A DNA stretch of 64,000 nt from Burkholderia sp. OK233 (GCF_900230185.1 NZ_OCSR01000001.1:1116001-1180000); one strand, 5' to 3'; numbered from the stretch's first letter, positions 38,324 to 48,002 are shown. Notes: generated by a model from the sequence alone, not told the origin. Translations and numbers: made by a program.

Positions 38324-38647
38324 ATGTCCGTTGTGACGAAGCCGTCCATTGCCTTCTATCGCAAACGTTTGGCGGGCGCACTGGCCGCCGTGTCGCTCTG
38401 CATGCTAGTCGGCGCTTGCGGCAACGACGATCGAGCACCGGACACGAGCACCACGAATTCTACCGACGGCGCCGGCGATAACGGCGGCGCTTCACAGGTC
38501 CTGTCAGCGAATCCTTCTTCCGCTTCACCAGCGTTACCCGCAGTCACGATTCAAACCCCAGCACTGCCCGCATCAAGCGCCGACGCGGCGCTGTCCGCTG
38601 CCGCGTCGACGCCGCTCGCCACACCCGTCATCCACACCGTAGATTGA
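38324..38647 (+). CDS. Small lipoprotein of unknown function
   Basis: 107 residues from the ATG at 38324. Lipoprotein signal with lipobox LVGAC, then a low-complexity tail rich in Ala, Ser, Thr and Pro with no recognisable domain. It precedes the phospholipase C gene by 79 bp and may be expressed with it. I see no homologous family. Confidence 0.6.
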   Translation: MSVVTKPSIAFYRKRLAGALAAVSLCMLVGACGNDDRAPDTSTTNSTDGAGDNGGASQVLSANPSSASPALPAVTIQTPALPASSADAALSAAASTPLATPVIHTVD

Positions 38648-38726
38648 GTTCCGCGCCCCATGCGACGCGTGGCTCACGCTTGCGCCGCATGGTTCGTTCC
38701 TCTTATGAAGATCGAAAGCCAAAACC

Positions 38727-40838
38727 ATGACTTCAAAAAATCGCCGTGATTTTCTGCGCTCCGCCGCGCACGCCGCCGGTTCCGCCACCGCGTTGAGCAT
38801 GTTGCCGCTGGGCATTCGCAACGCCCTCGCGATTCCCGCCAACAACAAGACCGGTAGCATTCGCGACGTCGAGCACATCGTCGTGCTGATGCAGGAAAAC
38901 CGCTCGTTCGACCACTACTTCGGCACGCTCAAGGGCGTACGCGGTTTCGGCGACACGCGCGCGATCAACCTGCCCAACGGCAAGCCCGTGTGGTACCAGC
39001 CGCTCGCCGCGGATGCCGGCTATGTGTTGCCGTTCCGCCCCACGGCGCCGAACCTCGGTCTGCAATTCCTGCAAGACCTCGCGCACGACTGGACCAGCAC
39101 GCACGCAGCATGGAACGGCGGCCGCTACGATCAATGGGTGCCGTCCAAGGGCACCACGACGATGGCCTACCTCACGCGCGACGACATTCCGTTCCACTAT
39201 CAACTCGCCGACGCCTTTACGATCTGCGACGCGTATCACTGCTCGCTGATGGGCCCGACCGACCCGAACCGTTACTACATGTGGAGCGGCTGGGTCGGCA
39301 ATGACGGCAACGGCGGCGGCCCGGTGATCGACAACTCGGAACTCGGCTACGGCTGGTCCACGTATCCGGAAGTGTTGCAGAACGCCGGCATCACCTGGAA
39401 GATCTATCAGGACATGGGGACGGGACTCAACGCCAGCGGCTCGTGGGGCTGGACGCAGAACCCGTACATCGGCAACTACGGCGACAACTCGCTGCTCTAC
39501 TTCAACCAGTACCGCAACGCGCAACCGGGCAATCCGCTGTACGACAACGCCCGTACCGGCACGAACGCGGCGAATGGCGACGGCTACTTCGACATCCTCA
39601 AGCGCGACGTGCAGAACAACGCCCTGCCGCAAGTCTCGTGGATCGTCGCGCCGGAAGCGTATTCCGAGCACCCGAACTGGCCGTCGAACTACGGTGCATG
39701 GTACGTGGATCAGGTCCTGCAGATTCTCACGTCGAATCCCGAAGTGTGGAGCAAGACCGTGCTGCTGATCAATTACGACGAAAACGACGGCTTCTTCGAT
39801 CATATGGCGCCGCCGTTCGCGCCGGCATCGAGTGCAAACGGTTTGTCGACCGTCGACACCAGCAATGAAAACTATGCGGGCAGCGGCAATACGCCGGCGG
39901 GTCCTTACGGGCTCGGACCGCGTGTGCCAATGCTGGTGGTCTCGCCCTGGTCGAAAGGCGGCTACGTGTGCTCGGAACTGTTCGACCACACGTCGGTGAT
40001 CCGCTTTATCGAAAAGCGCTTCGGCCAGCAGCACAATCTGGGCGAATCGAACATCACGCCGTGGCGCCGTGCGGTGTGCGGCGATCTGATGTCGGCGTTC
40101 AACTTCAGCACCCCGAACGACGCGTTCCCGACGCTGCCGAGCACGAGCGGCTATGTGCCGCCCGATCAGAATCGCCATCCGGACTATGTGCCGCTGCCGC
40201 CGCTCGTGCAGGCCGTGCCGAAGCAGGAACCCGGCGTGCGCCCGGCTCGTGCGCTGCCGTACGAACTGTTCGTGCGCGTGCACGGTGAAGGCTCGGAGAA
40301 CAAGCTGACGATGCGTTTCGTCAATTCGGGCCGCACGGGCGCCGTGTTTCTCGTCTATGCAGCCAATGGTCTCGCTGCGCCGCTGACCTATACGGTCGAA
40401 GGCGGCAAGCGGCTGCAGGATCAGTTGCCGCTGAATATCGACGGCACGTACGATTACACGGTCTACGGCCCGAACGGCTTTCTGCGCCGCTTCGCGGGCA
40501 AGCCGGTCGCGAGAAGCTGGTGGCACGGCTCCGATATTGCACGGCCGGAAGTCGCCGAAGGCTACGACGTCGCCAACGGCAACCTGCAATTGCGGCTGGA
40601 AAATGTGGGCAGCGCGCGCTGCCAGTTCACCATCGTCAATGCCTACGACGCGAGCAATGTGATCAAGCATTCGGTGCGCGGCGGCGATACTGAACAGGTG
40701 TACCTCGATCTGCGCAACGCGTACGGCTGGTACGACCTGGCGATTACCGTCGACACGGACCCGTCGTTCGCGCGACGCTTCGCCGGACACGTGGAAACCG
40801 GCCGGAGCAGCATGAGCGATCCGGCACTGGGGAGCTAA
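38727..40838 (+). CDS. plcN: Tat-exported phospholipase C (phosphocholine-specific type)
   Basis: 703 residues. A Tat signal (NRRDFLRSAAHAAGSATAL) leads into a phosphoesterase domain with HIVVLMQENRSFDHYFGTLK, the metal/nucleophile region of the PLC/acid phosphatase family, and INYDENDGFFDHMAPP. The C-terminal 200 residues carry the two small beta domains usual for PlcN/PlcH. It hydrolyses phosphatidylcholine and possibly sphingomyelin outside the cytoplasm. Alone in its transcription unit, closed by a strong terminator. The gene symbol is by resemblance; several paralogues are common in Burkholderia. Confidence 0.92.
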   Translation: MTSKNRRDFLRSAAHAAGSATALSMLPLGIRNALAIPANNKTGSIRDVEHIVVLMQENRSFDHYFGTLKGVRGFGDTRAINLPNGKPVWYQPLAADAGYVLPFRPTAPNLGLQFLQDLAHDWTSTHAAWNGGRYDQWVPSKGTTTMAYLTRDDIPFHYQLADAFTICDAYHCSLMGPTDPNRYYMWSGWVGNDGNGGGPVIDNSELGYGWSTYPEVLQNAGITWKIYQDMGTGLNASGSWGWTQNPYIGNYGDNSLLYFNQYRNAQPGNPLYDNARTGTNAANGDGYFDILKRDVQNNALPQVSWIVAPEAYSEHPNWPSNYGAWYVDQVLQILTSNPEVWSKTVLLINYDENDGFFDHMAPPFAPASSANGLSTVDTSNENYAGSGNTPAGPYGLGPRVPMLVVSPWSKGGYVCSELFDHTSVIRFIEKRFGQQHNLGESNITPWRRAVCGDLMSAFNFSTPNDAFPTLPSTSGYVPPDQNRHPDYVPLPPLVQAVPKQEPGVRPARALPYELFVRVHGEGSENKLTMRFVNSGRTGAVFLVYAANGLAAPLTYTVEGGKRLQDQLPLNIDGTYDYTVYGPNGFLRRFAGKPVARSWWHGSDIARPEVAEGYDVANGNLQLRLENVGSARCQFTIVNAYDASNVIKHSVRGGDTEQVYLDLRNAYGWYDLAITVDTDPSFARRFAGHVETGRSSMSDPALGS

Positions 40839-40877
40839 GTTTCATTCCGGTTTCGATTCAGTCCGTACGAAAAGAAG

Positions 40878-40911
40878 CGGCCGCTGCGATAGAAAGCAGC
40901 GGCCGTTTTTT
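40878..40911 (+). terminator. Intrinsic terminator after phospholipase C
   Basis: CGGCCGCTGC at 40878-40887 pairs with GCAGCGGCCG at 40896-40905, followed by six T. On the minus strand the same hairpin is followed by CTTCTTTTCG, so it may also end the Nit1C transcript. Confidence 0.9.
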
Positions 40912-40945
40912 CATGCATTCGCGTCGCGGCGCATAAGCGGTAATC

Positions 40946-42235
40946 TCAAGCCGCCACAGCCGCCCTCACCGACTCACGCTCGCGCGTTTTCTCGCGAATC
41001 GCCTGTACGACGAACTCCGCATCGCGCGCGACGCCTGAGAAGCGCCCCGATCCCCACGTATGCAGCCACGGCAAACCAACGAAATACAAACCGTCGATCG
41101 GTGTAATGCCGCGAGTATGCGCCGGATAACCGCGACCGTTGAACACCGGCGCGTCGAGCCAGCTAAAGTCCGGTGTAAAACCGATGCACCAAATAATTGC
41201 CGAAATGCCGCTAGTGCGGAGATCGAGCGTCGCACGTTCTTCTGCAGGCCGCCAGACGGGTTCGTAGACTTCACCAGCCGGCACGGCGATGCCATGCTTT
41301 TCAATGAAGCCGTCGATGCTCGCGTTGATCCGGTTATACGTTTCGTCCGCGGCGTCGAGATTGGCGGCGAGTGTCGGTGCGAAGTGGAATTGCCCGTCGC
41401 GCAGATCGTTGAGCCTGCCGTACAGCGCCATGCCTTCGGCGGCGAACTTGCGCAGGTCGATGTCGCGCCCGCCGTCGCGGCCGGTCACATAGTGATTGGT
41501 GTTGTCGCGTACGCCTTCGCGCAACGGATGCTTTTCGACCGGCATGTCGTAGTACTGCATGTCGGCGAGCCAATCGACCACATCACGCCCCCGATAGAAG
41601 CGCGCGCAGCGCGGCGCCTCACCGACTGCGAGCACCACCTTGCGCCCGGCCAGATGCAAGTCCTCCGCGATCTGCGCGCCGGATTGGCCCGTGCCGACCA
41701 CCATGACCGCACCCTCGGGCAAAGCCTGTGGATTCCGATACGCCGACGATTGCAACTGCACGATGCTTGCGGGCAAGCGCTCGGCGAGCCGCGGCACGAT
41801 CGGCGTGTGATAGCCACCCGAGGCGACCACGACCTGATCCGCGGTGAAATCGCCTTGCGTGGTAACAATCGTATAGACGCCATCATCGCGCTGGTTCACG
41901 CGTTTGACTTCCGCGTGCTCGATCACCGGCGCACCGACATGCGCGATGAAACCGTCGAGATAGTCGATGATTTCATCCTTCTTCATGAACCCGTGCGGGT
42001 CGTCGCCCAGGTAGGGGTAACCGGGCAACGCACACTGCCAGTTCGGCGTCACGAGACAAAACGCGTCCCAGCGTTGCTGGCGCCACGTATTCGTCACCGT
42101 GTTCTTTTCCACAACCAGGTGGTCGATGCCGGCCTGCTTGAGGTAATAGCTAACCGAAAGGCCCGCCTGCCCGCCGCCGATGACGAGCACGCTGTAATGC
42201 CCGTCTGCGCGCCCATGATGGATTGAATTCGACAT
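40946..42235 (-). CDS. Nit1C flavin-dependent oxidoreductase (MSMEG_0569 family)
   Basis: 429 residues. Flavoprotein monooxygenase-like protein with FAD motif VIGGGQAGLSVSYYL near the start, an NADPH motif VVGTGQSGAQIAEDL in the middle and a conserved IIWCIGFTPDFSWLD segment. It is the last gene of the eight-gene Nit1C cluster. The reaction is unknown; by fold it would use NADPH and O2 to oxidise a small substrate. Overlaps no neighbour; 27 bp after the MSMEG_0570-type gene. Confidence 0.92.
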   Translation of the reverse strand: MSNSIHHGRADGHYSVLVIGGGQAGLSVSYYLKQAGIDHLVVEKNTVTNTWRQQRWDAFCLVTPNWQCALPGYPYLGDDPHGFMKKDEIIDYLDGFIAHVGAPVIEHAEVKRVNQRDDGVYTIVTTQGDFTADQVVVASGGYHTPIVPRLAERLPASIVQLQSSAYRNPQALPEGAVMVVGTGQSGAQIAEDLHLAGRKVVLAVGEAPRCARFYRGRDVVDWLADMQYYDMPVEKHPLREGVRDNTNHYVTGRDGGRDIDLRKFAAEGMALYGRLNDLRDGQFHFAPTLAANLDAADETYNRINASIDGFIEKHGIAVPAGEVYEPVWRPAEERATLDLRTSGISAIIWCIGFTPDFSWLDAPVFNGRGYPAHTRGITPIDGLYFVGLPWLHTWGSGRFSGVARDAEFVVQAIREKTRERESVRAAVAA

Positions 42236-42262
42236 GATGCGTCCTCTGCAAAAAATAAGCGC

Positions 42263-42547
42263 CTAGCTGAATTCGATAACCTTGACAGTAGCCTCGGGCC
42301 GATCGCGAAAGCGCTCGGCATCGCGTTCGATCTGCGCGAGCTGATCCAGCGCCGCCGAGCAGGCAAAGCCGTACTTCTCGCGCACGCGCTCCGAAGCGAT
42401 ACCTAACGCCTGTCGTGAACGTTCGACGAAGTCGTCCAGCGCATAGGCCTTGCCAGGTTTGAAGAAATCACCAATGACGAGCGACGGCGAATAACAGTTC
42501 GCTTCATCGCCATCGGGCCACTGAATCCGAAAGTGCATGACAGGCAT
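42263..42547 (-). CDS. Nit1C small protein (MSMEG_0570 family)
   Basis: 94 residues beginning MPVMHFRIQWPDGDEANCYS, with SLVIGDFFKPGKAYALDDF. This matches the short MSMEG_0570-type protein that marks Nit1C clusters and is sometimes called a nitrogen-starvation response protein. No known domain or activity. Sits between the glycosyltransferase and flavoprotein genes with gaps of 17 and 27 bp. Confidence 0.92.
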   Translation of the reverse strand: MPVMHFRIQWPDGDEANCYSPSLVIGDFFKPGKAYALDDFVERSRQALGIASERVREKYGFACSAALDQLAQIERDAERFRDRPEATVKVIEFS

Positions 42548-42564
42548 CGCAAACCCTCAATCGA

Positions 42565-43740
42565 TCAATGAATAGCTAACGCGCGCGTTGCCAGCAATTG
42601 GCGGTACACGTCGACATGACGCCGTGCGCTTGCCGCCCAGCTAAAGCGCGCGAGTAACGCCGGCACGGCCTGGTCGAAGTCAATACGGCTACCGCTGCAG
42701 CTCAAAGCGCATAGCAAGGCCGCCGCTATCGACTCAACATCCGCCGGATCTGCCCAGTAACAGGTGGTGTCATCGAGATACTCGGTGAACGGTGCGATTG
42801 CCGAGGCAACCACCGGCGTAGCACTAGCAAGCGCCTCCAGCACCACCAGACCAAAGCCCTCGCGCAACGACACCATCGACAACACGTCCGCGCTGCGAAA
42901 GAGTGCGGGCATTGCGGCGTCTTCGAGCGGCCCCGTCACGACCACGCTTTCGTCTGGGCCAATCGACAGCCCCAACTCCGTCGCTCGCTTAAGCACGCCA
43001 CGGGCGTAGGCGTCGTGATCGAGCAGGCTTGCGCCGCCCACAATCACAAGTTGCGCGCCCGGCAACGTGCGCAGCACCAACGCGAACGCATCGAGAAGTG
43101 CGCGTGTGTTCTTGCGCGCTTCGATACCGCCCACTGAAAGTACGATCGGGCCGCCATCAATGCCCAAGCGCCGCCTGATCTGCGCGTCGTGCACATCGTC
43201 GTCAGGCGTGAAGCGCGTAACATCGACGCCGTTCGGCACCGCCAGCGCCGCAATACCGAAAGTCGAACGCATCTCGCGTATCCATGTATCGCTGACACAC
43301 AACACTTGCTCCGCATCCTCGTACGCCCGCCGCTGCCATGCAGCGAGACGTGAATCGTCGAAATGATCCAGGTGATGAACGGTGCGCATGAAACCGCGAA
43401 TGAGCCCTTGCGCTCTCAGCTCGGCAAGTGCGTTGCCGCTGATACTGTCCTGCGCGTGCAGCACATCGAACGACCACGCGTCGTGTTCCATCAAGGTCTG
43501 CTTGAATGCGTGAATACGCGCTTCCACCATGGCTACCGTGCCGGCCTGAGACAGCGTGACCGGCGCATAGACCACGCGGCACGGCGGCAGGCGAAACAGC
43601 GTCTCGCCCGGCGCAGCCGGCGCAAAGACGGTCACATCATGACCAAAAGCTGACAGCGCGGTTGCCAGTTCAACCGTGTGCACGACCCCGCCACGCGGAT
43701 TGACCGAATGCGTCAGCAACGCGATACGCAACGAGTTCAT
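42565..43740 (-). CDS. Nit1C glycosyltransferase (MSMEG_0565 family, GT4-like)
   Basis: 391 residues from the ATG at 43740, whose ATGA overlaps the stop of the gene before it. GT-B fold, GT4-like: N-terminal NPRGGVVHTVELATALSAFG, and EGFGLVVLEALASATPVVAS for the nucleotide-sugar site. Its presence suggests that the Nit1C pathway makes a glycosylated product. Substrate unknown. Confidence 0.93.
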   Translation of the reverse strand: MNSLRIALLTHSVNPRGGVVHTVELATALSAFGHDVTVFAPAAPGETLFRLPPCRVVYAPVTLSQAGTVAMVEARIHAFKQTLMEHDAWSFDVLHAQDSISGNALAELRAQGLIRGFMRTVHHLDHFDDSRLAAWQRRAYEDAEQVLCVSDTWIREMRSTFGIAALAVPNGVDVTRFTPDDDVHDAQIRRRLGIDGGPIVLSVGGIEARKNTRALLDAFALVLRTLPGAQLVIVGGASLLDHDAYARGVLKRATELGLSIGPDESVVVTGPLEDAAMPALFRSADVLSMVSLREGFGLVVLEALASATPVVASAIAPFTEYLDDTTCYWADPADVESIAAALLCALSCSGSRIDFDQAVPALLARFSWAASARRHVDVYRQLLATRALAIH

Positions 43741-44723
43741 CGCGAACCGTCCTTCGCGACCATGAACGGCTCGCGATTGAAATCCCACAACACCGCCGCC
43801 TCATCGTGGTGAAGCAAAACCACTTCAGACGACGCATCGACCGTACCAATCACGGCACAAGCGAGCGAACGCGAATCGAACTGCGCCTGCACTGCGTCCA
43901 CCTGCTCTTCCCCCACCGATAACAGATAGCCGAAGCTCGGAAATGCGGTGACCCACCGTTCCAAGGGGACGTCCGCAGGCTTCGGAATACGCTCGAGATC
44001 GATCCGCGCGCCCACTCGCGAGCATTCGAGAAGCATCAGCGCCGTCCCGAGTATGCCGGCCATGCTGATGTCCTTCGCCGCATCGCATAAGCCACTTTCC
44101 GCCAGCCGCGGAAGCAGTTCGAGATCCGCTCTCAAACGTTCAGGCGGCGCACCCACCGACGCACTCCAGAACGGATACGGTTCCTCGAAGTGCCCGCGCA
44201 AATCGACGGCCATCATCAAGCGGTCACCGGGCTTCGCATTGAAGCTCGACAAGAGCGCTTTCGCGCGCCCCACAATCGAAACCGCCAGTTGCGCCGCATC
44301 GCTGCGCGTATTCGTATGACCGCCGACTATCGGCACGCCATAAGCGACGGAGGCCGCCGCCATGCCGGCAAGCACCTCCTCGGCGGCGTCGATGCCTCTA
44401 CTCCATAGCGCATCGACCACCGCCAGCGGCCGCCCACCCATCGCGTAAATATCGCTGATGTTGACCATCACGCTGCTGTAGCCGGCGAACCACGGCATTG
44501 CGCTCACGAAATCGCTGACCATGCCTTCGATTGCGAACAGCAGGTAGCCATCGCCATCAGCAATGGCCGCGCAATCGTCGCCAAGTGCAACAGCCTGCGC
44601 GAGATCCTGCGTGCCGCCCGGCAGACACCGGGCGAGTGTGCCGACCACGTCGACGATATCCGTCTTGTGCCGAAATCCGCGACTTTCGCGCAGGCTGGCG
44701 ACGAGATCGGCCACGCTCCTCAT
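43737..44723 (-). CDS. Nit1C AIR-synthase-related protein (Sll0787 family)
   Basis: 328 residues. PurM/ThiL-like ATP-grasping fold with VALGDDCAAIADGDGYLLFA and ISDIYAMGGRPLAVVDALWS, both typical of the AIR synthase/selenophosphate synthetase superfamily. It may phosphorylate or cyclise an intermediate at the expense of ATP. Coupled at both ends by ATGA overlaps (with the GNAT before it and the glycosyltransferase after it). Confidence 0.93.
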   Translation of the reverse strand: MRSVADLVASLRESRGFRHKTDIVDVVGTLARCLPGGTQDLAQAVALGDDCAAIADGDGYLLFAIEGMVSDFVSAMPWFAGYSSVMVNISDIYAMGGRPLAVVDALWSRGIDAAEEVLAGMAAASVAYGVPIVGGHTNTRSDAAQLAVSIVGRAKALLSSFNAKPGDRLMMAVDLRGHFEEPYPFWSASVGAPPERLRADLELLPRLAESGLCDAAKDISMAGILGTALMLLECSRVGARIDLERIPKPADVPLERWVTAFPSFGYLLSVGEEQVDAVQAQFDSRSLACAVIGTVDASSEVVLLHHDEAAVLWDFNREPFMVAKDGSR

Positions 44724-45319
44724 GCCGCGCTCCGTGCGGGTGCCGCGCTGTGCGGTTGCGTATGAGTCACGAAGCCGCTATACGGCGTCACACAGGGCGG
44801 ATACCAGTCCAGTTGCGCCTGCATCAGATGATGCGGCCGGCCCAACAACGTTTCCTCTGCAAGCACGTCCCAATGCATCGCGCAAAAGAGCGGCACGTTC
44901 TGGCTCTGCACGTGGGCGAGAAAAGTCTCGCAGCCGAGCGCATGAGCACTGCTCACGGCAAGACGAATCAGCGTCGCGCCGATTTTTCCGTGGCGGCGAA
45001 ACGCGGCATGCACGGCCAGACGTGAGCCGAACCACACGCTGCCCTCATCGCGATGAATTCGCACCGTGCCGACCACTTGCTCCGGGATGCCGGCGACACA
45101 ACTCACTGCCACCAATTGCTGCGCGTGTACGTCGATATCATCCCGATCGTCGCCGACAAAAATGCCCTGCTCGATGCAGAACACTGCGCGCCGCAGCTTG
45201 TGCGCTTCATCGGCTTCCCAATCCAGCGTCGTCCACTTGATGCGGAATTCGCTCGGCGCATAGGGCGCGAAACCCACATCACCTTCGAGTGCCTCGCCTG
45301 CAATCGCTTCACCAAACAT
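44720..45319 (-). CDS. Nit1C GNAT acyltransferase (MSMEG_0567 N-terminal family)
   Basis: 199 residues from the ATG at 45319, preceded by GAGGAG. GNAT fold: FCIEQGIFVGDDRDD near the start, and RLAVHAAFRRHGKIGATLI as the acetyl-CoA-binding region. In some genomes (MSMEG_0567) this domain is fused to the AIR-synthase-like protein; here they are separate genes coupled by ATGA, which supports a joint function. Confidence 0.92.
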   Translation of the reverse strand: MFGEAIAGEALEGDVGFAPYAPSEFRIKWTTLDWEADEAHKLRRAVFCIEQGIFVGDDRDDIDVHAQQLVAVSCVAGIPEQVVGTVRIHRDEGSVWFGSRLAVHAAFRRHGKIGATLIRLAVSSAHALGCETFLAHVQSQNVPLFCAMHWDVLAEETLLGRPHHLMQAQLDWYPPCVTPYSGFVTHTQPHSAAPARSAA

Positions 45320-45321
45320 GA

Positions 45322-46434
45322 TCACTCCTCGTACGACGACAACGACGAACACGCACCGCATTTTCCGCAGCCGGCCTTGATATCGCTTGAACGCATCGCG
45401 GCAACGTTGAGCATTGCGCCGAGTGGTTGCAGAATCGACTTCATGAATTCGGGCGTGGGCGCCGGATGATCTTCGAGCGGCGTGCCGCTGATCGGCACGA
45501 ACGGCACAACGAACGGATAGACACCGAGTTCGATCAGCTCGCGCGACATGGCCAGAATCGCCTCCGCGCTATCGCCGAGACCGGCGAGTATGTACGTACT
45601 TACCTGACCGCGTCCGAACACAGCAACTGCCGCCTTGAACGCTTCCATATAGCGCGCCAGCGGCACGCTCGCCTTGCCCGGCATGATGCGTTCGCGCAAC
45701 GCGGGCGTCACCACTTCGAGATGCATGCCGAGCGTATCGATGCCGCTCGCTTTCATGCGAGCGAACCAGCGGTCGTCGTCGGGTGGCTCGCATTGCGCCT
45801 GGATCGGTAGATCGACCGCCGCTTTGATCGCGAACGCGCTTTCGCACAGGATCTGCGCGCCGCGATCGGACGTGGGCGGCGTGCCCGTGGTCAGCACCAT
45901 ATGCTTGACGCCATCGAGCAATACGGCTGCCCGCGCCACTTCGGCCAATTGCTCCGGCGTCTTGCGCGCAATCGTGCGACCCGCCGCGAGCGATTGTCCA
46001 ATCGCGCAGAACTTGCAACTCTTGCGGCGGCTCTCGTAGCGGATGCACGTTTGCAGCACCGTCGTGGCCAGCACGTCCGCACTATGCAGCGCGGCAATGT
46101 GCGAGTAAGGCACGCCATCGAGCGTCTGCATGCCGTAAAAGCGCGGGGCTTTGGGAAAACTGATATTGGCAATCGGGATCGTGCCGCGCAGCAAGGCGCT
46201 CGAGCCGTTTGCATCCGGCGTCTCTGCGACGAACGGCGAGTGCCAGGCGGTGCTCGTATGCACCGGCACCATGATCGTCACGCCGTCCACCGTCACCGCC
46301 TTGTGGTCCGAGGGTCCCGCGCCGCCACGCCGGCTCGCGGCACCCGCATCCGGAGACACGAGCCGCAATCCGGCCGACTGCAATTCAGTCATCAATTGCC
46401 GGCTCGCTGCCGACAGTGTCTCGCTGGAGTTCAT
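45322..46434 (-). CDS. Nit1C radical SAM protein (MSMEG_0568 family)
   Basis: 370 residues from the ATG at 46434. The cluster-binding motif has an unusual spacing, Cys130-X9-Cys140-X2-Cys143 ([18 protein letters not shown]), instead of C-X3-C-X2-C, as in this biotin-synthase-related family. The C-terminus has a second cysteine group (GCGKCGAC) that may hold an auxiliary cluster. Its start overlaps the end of the nitrilase gene by 50 bp. The substrate is unknown, possibly the nitrilase product. Confidence 0.93.
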   Translation of the reverse strand: MNSSETLSAASRQLMTELQSAGLRLVSPDAGAASRRGGAGPSDHKAVTVDGVTIMVPVHTSTAWHSPFVAETPDANGSSALLRGTIPIANISFPKAPRFYGMQTLDGVPYSHIAALHSADVLATTVLQTCIRYESRRKSCKFCAIGQSLAAGRTIARKTPEQLAEVARAAVLLDGVKHMVLTTGTPPTSDRGAQILCESAFAIKAAVDLPIQAQCEPPDDDRWFARMKASGIDTLGMHLEVVTPALRERIMPGKASVPLARYMEAFKAAVAVFGRGQVSTYILAGLGDSAEAILAMSRELIELGVYPFVVPFVPISGTPLEDHPAPTPEFMKSILQPLGAMLNVAAMRSSDIKAGCGKCGACSSLSSYEE

Positions 46435-47419
46435 CGCGCCATCCCTCGTTTGAATTGAAACCGGTGCTCGAAGCACTGGACCACGCCGGCATCGGCGCGA
46501 CGGTTTCCGCCGGCCGCCGGTTGATCGCAAGACTCAGCAATTCCGGCCGCGCGTAGTGGCCGACTGAATCCATCATGCGTTTGCGCTTGGTGATCAAGGC
46601 CATGTCGAGATCGGCAATCACCATGCCTTCGCCCTCGCGCAGCGGCTGCGCCAGATGCTGTCCTTCCGGCGACACGATCGCGGTGTTGCAGCCGCCGCGC
46701 AGCGCTTTCTGTAAATTCGTGTCGGATGTGACCGATGCAATCTGCGCTTCGGTCAGCCAGCCCGTTGCATTGACCACGAAGCAGCCCGACTCCAATGCGT
46801 GATGCCGGATCGTCACTTCGATCTGATCGGCGAAGATCGGTCCCACCAGCGAGCCGGGAAACTGGCTGCAATGAATCTCTTCGTGCTGTGTCATCAAGGC
46901 ATAGCGCGCGAGCGGGTTGTAATGCTCCCAACACGCGAGTGCGCCGACACGCGCCACCGCCGTTTGCGCGACTTTCAAACCGGCCGCGTCGCCCTGCCCC
47001 CAGATCATCCGTTCATGAAACGTCGGCGTGATCTTGCGACGCTTGAGCACCAGTTGGCCGTCCACGTCGAAGATCAACTGCGTGTTATAGAGGCTGCCGT
47101 GATCGCGCTCATTGACGCCGAGCACCACCACCATCCGATGCAAACGCGCCCGCTCGGCCACCGCCTGCGTCACCGGCCCCGGCACGATCACGGCTTCCTC
47201 GTAGAGCTTCATGTGATCGGCGCCGGAAGCAACCGGCGGACGCACGAAAGAAAAGTACGGGTAGTACGGCACGAAGGTTTCGGGGAACACGATCAGTTGC
47301 ACGCCTTCGCGCGCCGCTTTTTCGATGGCCTCGCATACCTTCTCGAGGGTGCCGCCGCTGCGTTCGAAGTCCGGTGCGATCTGGACCGCGGCGGCACGCA
47401 CGATGCGTTTGTCGGACAT
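46385..47419 (-). CDS. Nit1C nitrilase (Sll0784 family)
   Basis: 344 residues from the ATG at 47419; an in-frame GTG at 47428 is an alternative. Carbon-nitrogen hydrolase with the full triad: Glu47 in [13 protein letters not shown], Lys129 in [12 protein letters not shown] and Cys163 in [11 protein letters not shown]. It converts a nitrile to an acid and ammonia. Nit1C nitrilases are linked in the literature to growth on cyanide as nitrogen source. Second gene of the operon. Confidence 0.95.
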   Translation of the reverse strand: MSDKRIVRAAAVQIAPDFERSGGTLEKVCEAIEKAAREGVQLIVFPETFVPYYPYFSFVRPPVASGADHMKLYEEAVIVPGPVTQAVAERARLHRMVVVLGVNERDHGSLYNTQLIFDVDGQLVLKRRKITPTFHERMIWGQGDAAGLKVAQTAVARVGALACWEHYNPLARYALMTQHEEIHCSQFPGSLVGPIFADQIEVTIRHHALESGCFVVNATGWLTEAQIASVTSDTNLQKALRGGCNTAIVSPEGQHLAQPLREGEGMVIADLDMALITKRKRMMDSVGHYARPELLSLAINRRPAETVAPMPAWSSASSTGFNSNEGWRDELQRDTVGSEPAIDD

Positions 47420-47438
47420 AGTGGTCACCCGCCTCTCG

Positions 47439-47921
47439 TCAGACCGTCCACGTGTGGATAATCAGCGCGTTGTCCTTGCGATGAAGCAACTGGATATCCA
47501 GCACGTCGAGCGGACTGATCGGGCGGATGCCTTCAATCAGCGAAGCTTCGCCGTGCCCGTACAAAGCTTGCAGCGCGAAGCGGCAGGCGTACACCTTGCC
47601 GCCCTCTTCCATGAACTTCATCAGTTGCTTGTTGAAGTTCAGGTGGCCGGGGAACGCTTCGTCGCCAAGCGTTGGAAAGCCGCGTTGCAGACCGAGCGTG
47701 ACACCCGGCCCGTAAAGCAGCACCGACGTCTCGAAGCCCTTGCGTTGCAGACGCGTGGCCTGCAACAGATTGACGAAGCCGATCGACCCTTCGAACGCGA
47801 CCGTATGAAACGTGACGAGCGCCTTCTCGCCTGGTTCGGCCTTCACGTCTTCGAAGACTTTCTCTTCGTAGTCGACAAGGTAATCGCCTTTCTGATGCAG
47901 CGGTTTGTTGACGGCTGGCAT
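47439..47921 (-). CDS. Nit1C first gene (MSMEG_0572/Sll0783 family)
   Basis: 160 residues, preceded by GGAGAG. The middle part ([20 protein letters not shown] and [20 protein letters not shown]) suggests a DsrE-like small alpha/beta fold. Described in databases as a nitrogen-starvation response protein; no known activity. First gene of the cluster, 66 bp downstream of a sigma-54 promoter. Confidence 0.93.
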   Translation of the reverse strand: MPAVNKPLHQKGDYLVDYEEKVFEDVKAEPGEKALVTFHTVAFEGSIGFVNLLQATRLQRKGFETSVLLYGPGVTLGLQRGFPTLGDEAFPGHLNFNKQLMKFMEEGGKVYACRFALQALYGHGEASLIEGIRPISPLDVLDIQLLHRKDNALIIHTWTV

Positions 47922-47986
47922 GACACTCTCCGATCAGGTTTGCTAAGTAAAAGATGGCGCGTTCAATCCGTGCGCGCTTCTCTCAA

Positions 47987-48002
47987 TGCAACGGCCGTGC
48001 CA
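47987..48002 (-). promoter_or_regulatory. Sigma-54 promoter of the Nit1C operon
   Basis: On the minus strand TGGCACGGCCGTTGCA fits the sigma-54 consensus TGGCACG-N4-TTGCW at every fixed position. The start of transcription would be near 47975, giving about 55 untranslated bases before the first gene. An enhancer-binding activator such as NtrC would be required. Confidence 0.82.
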
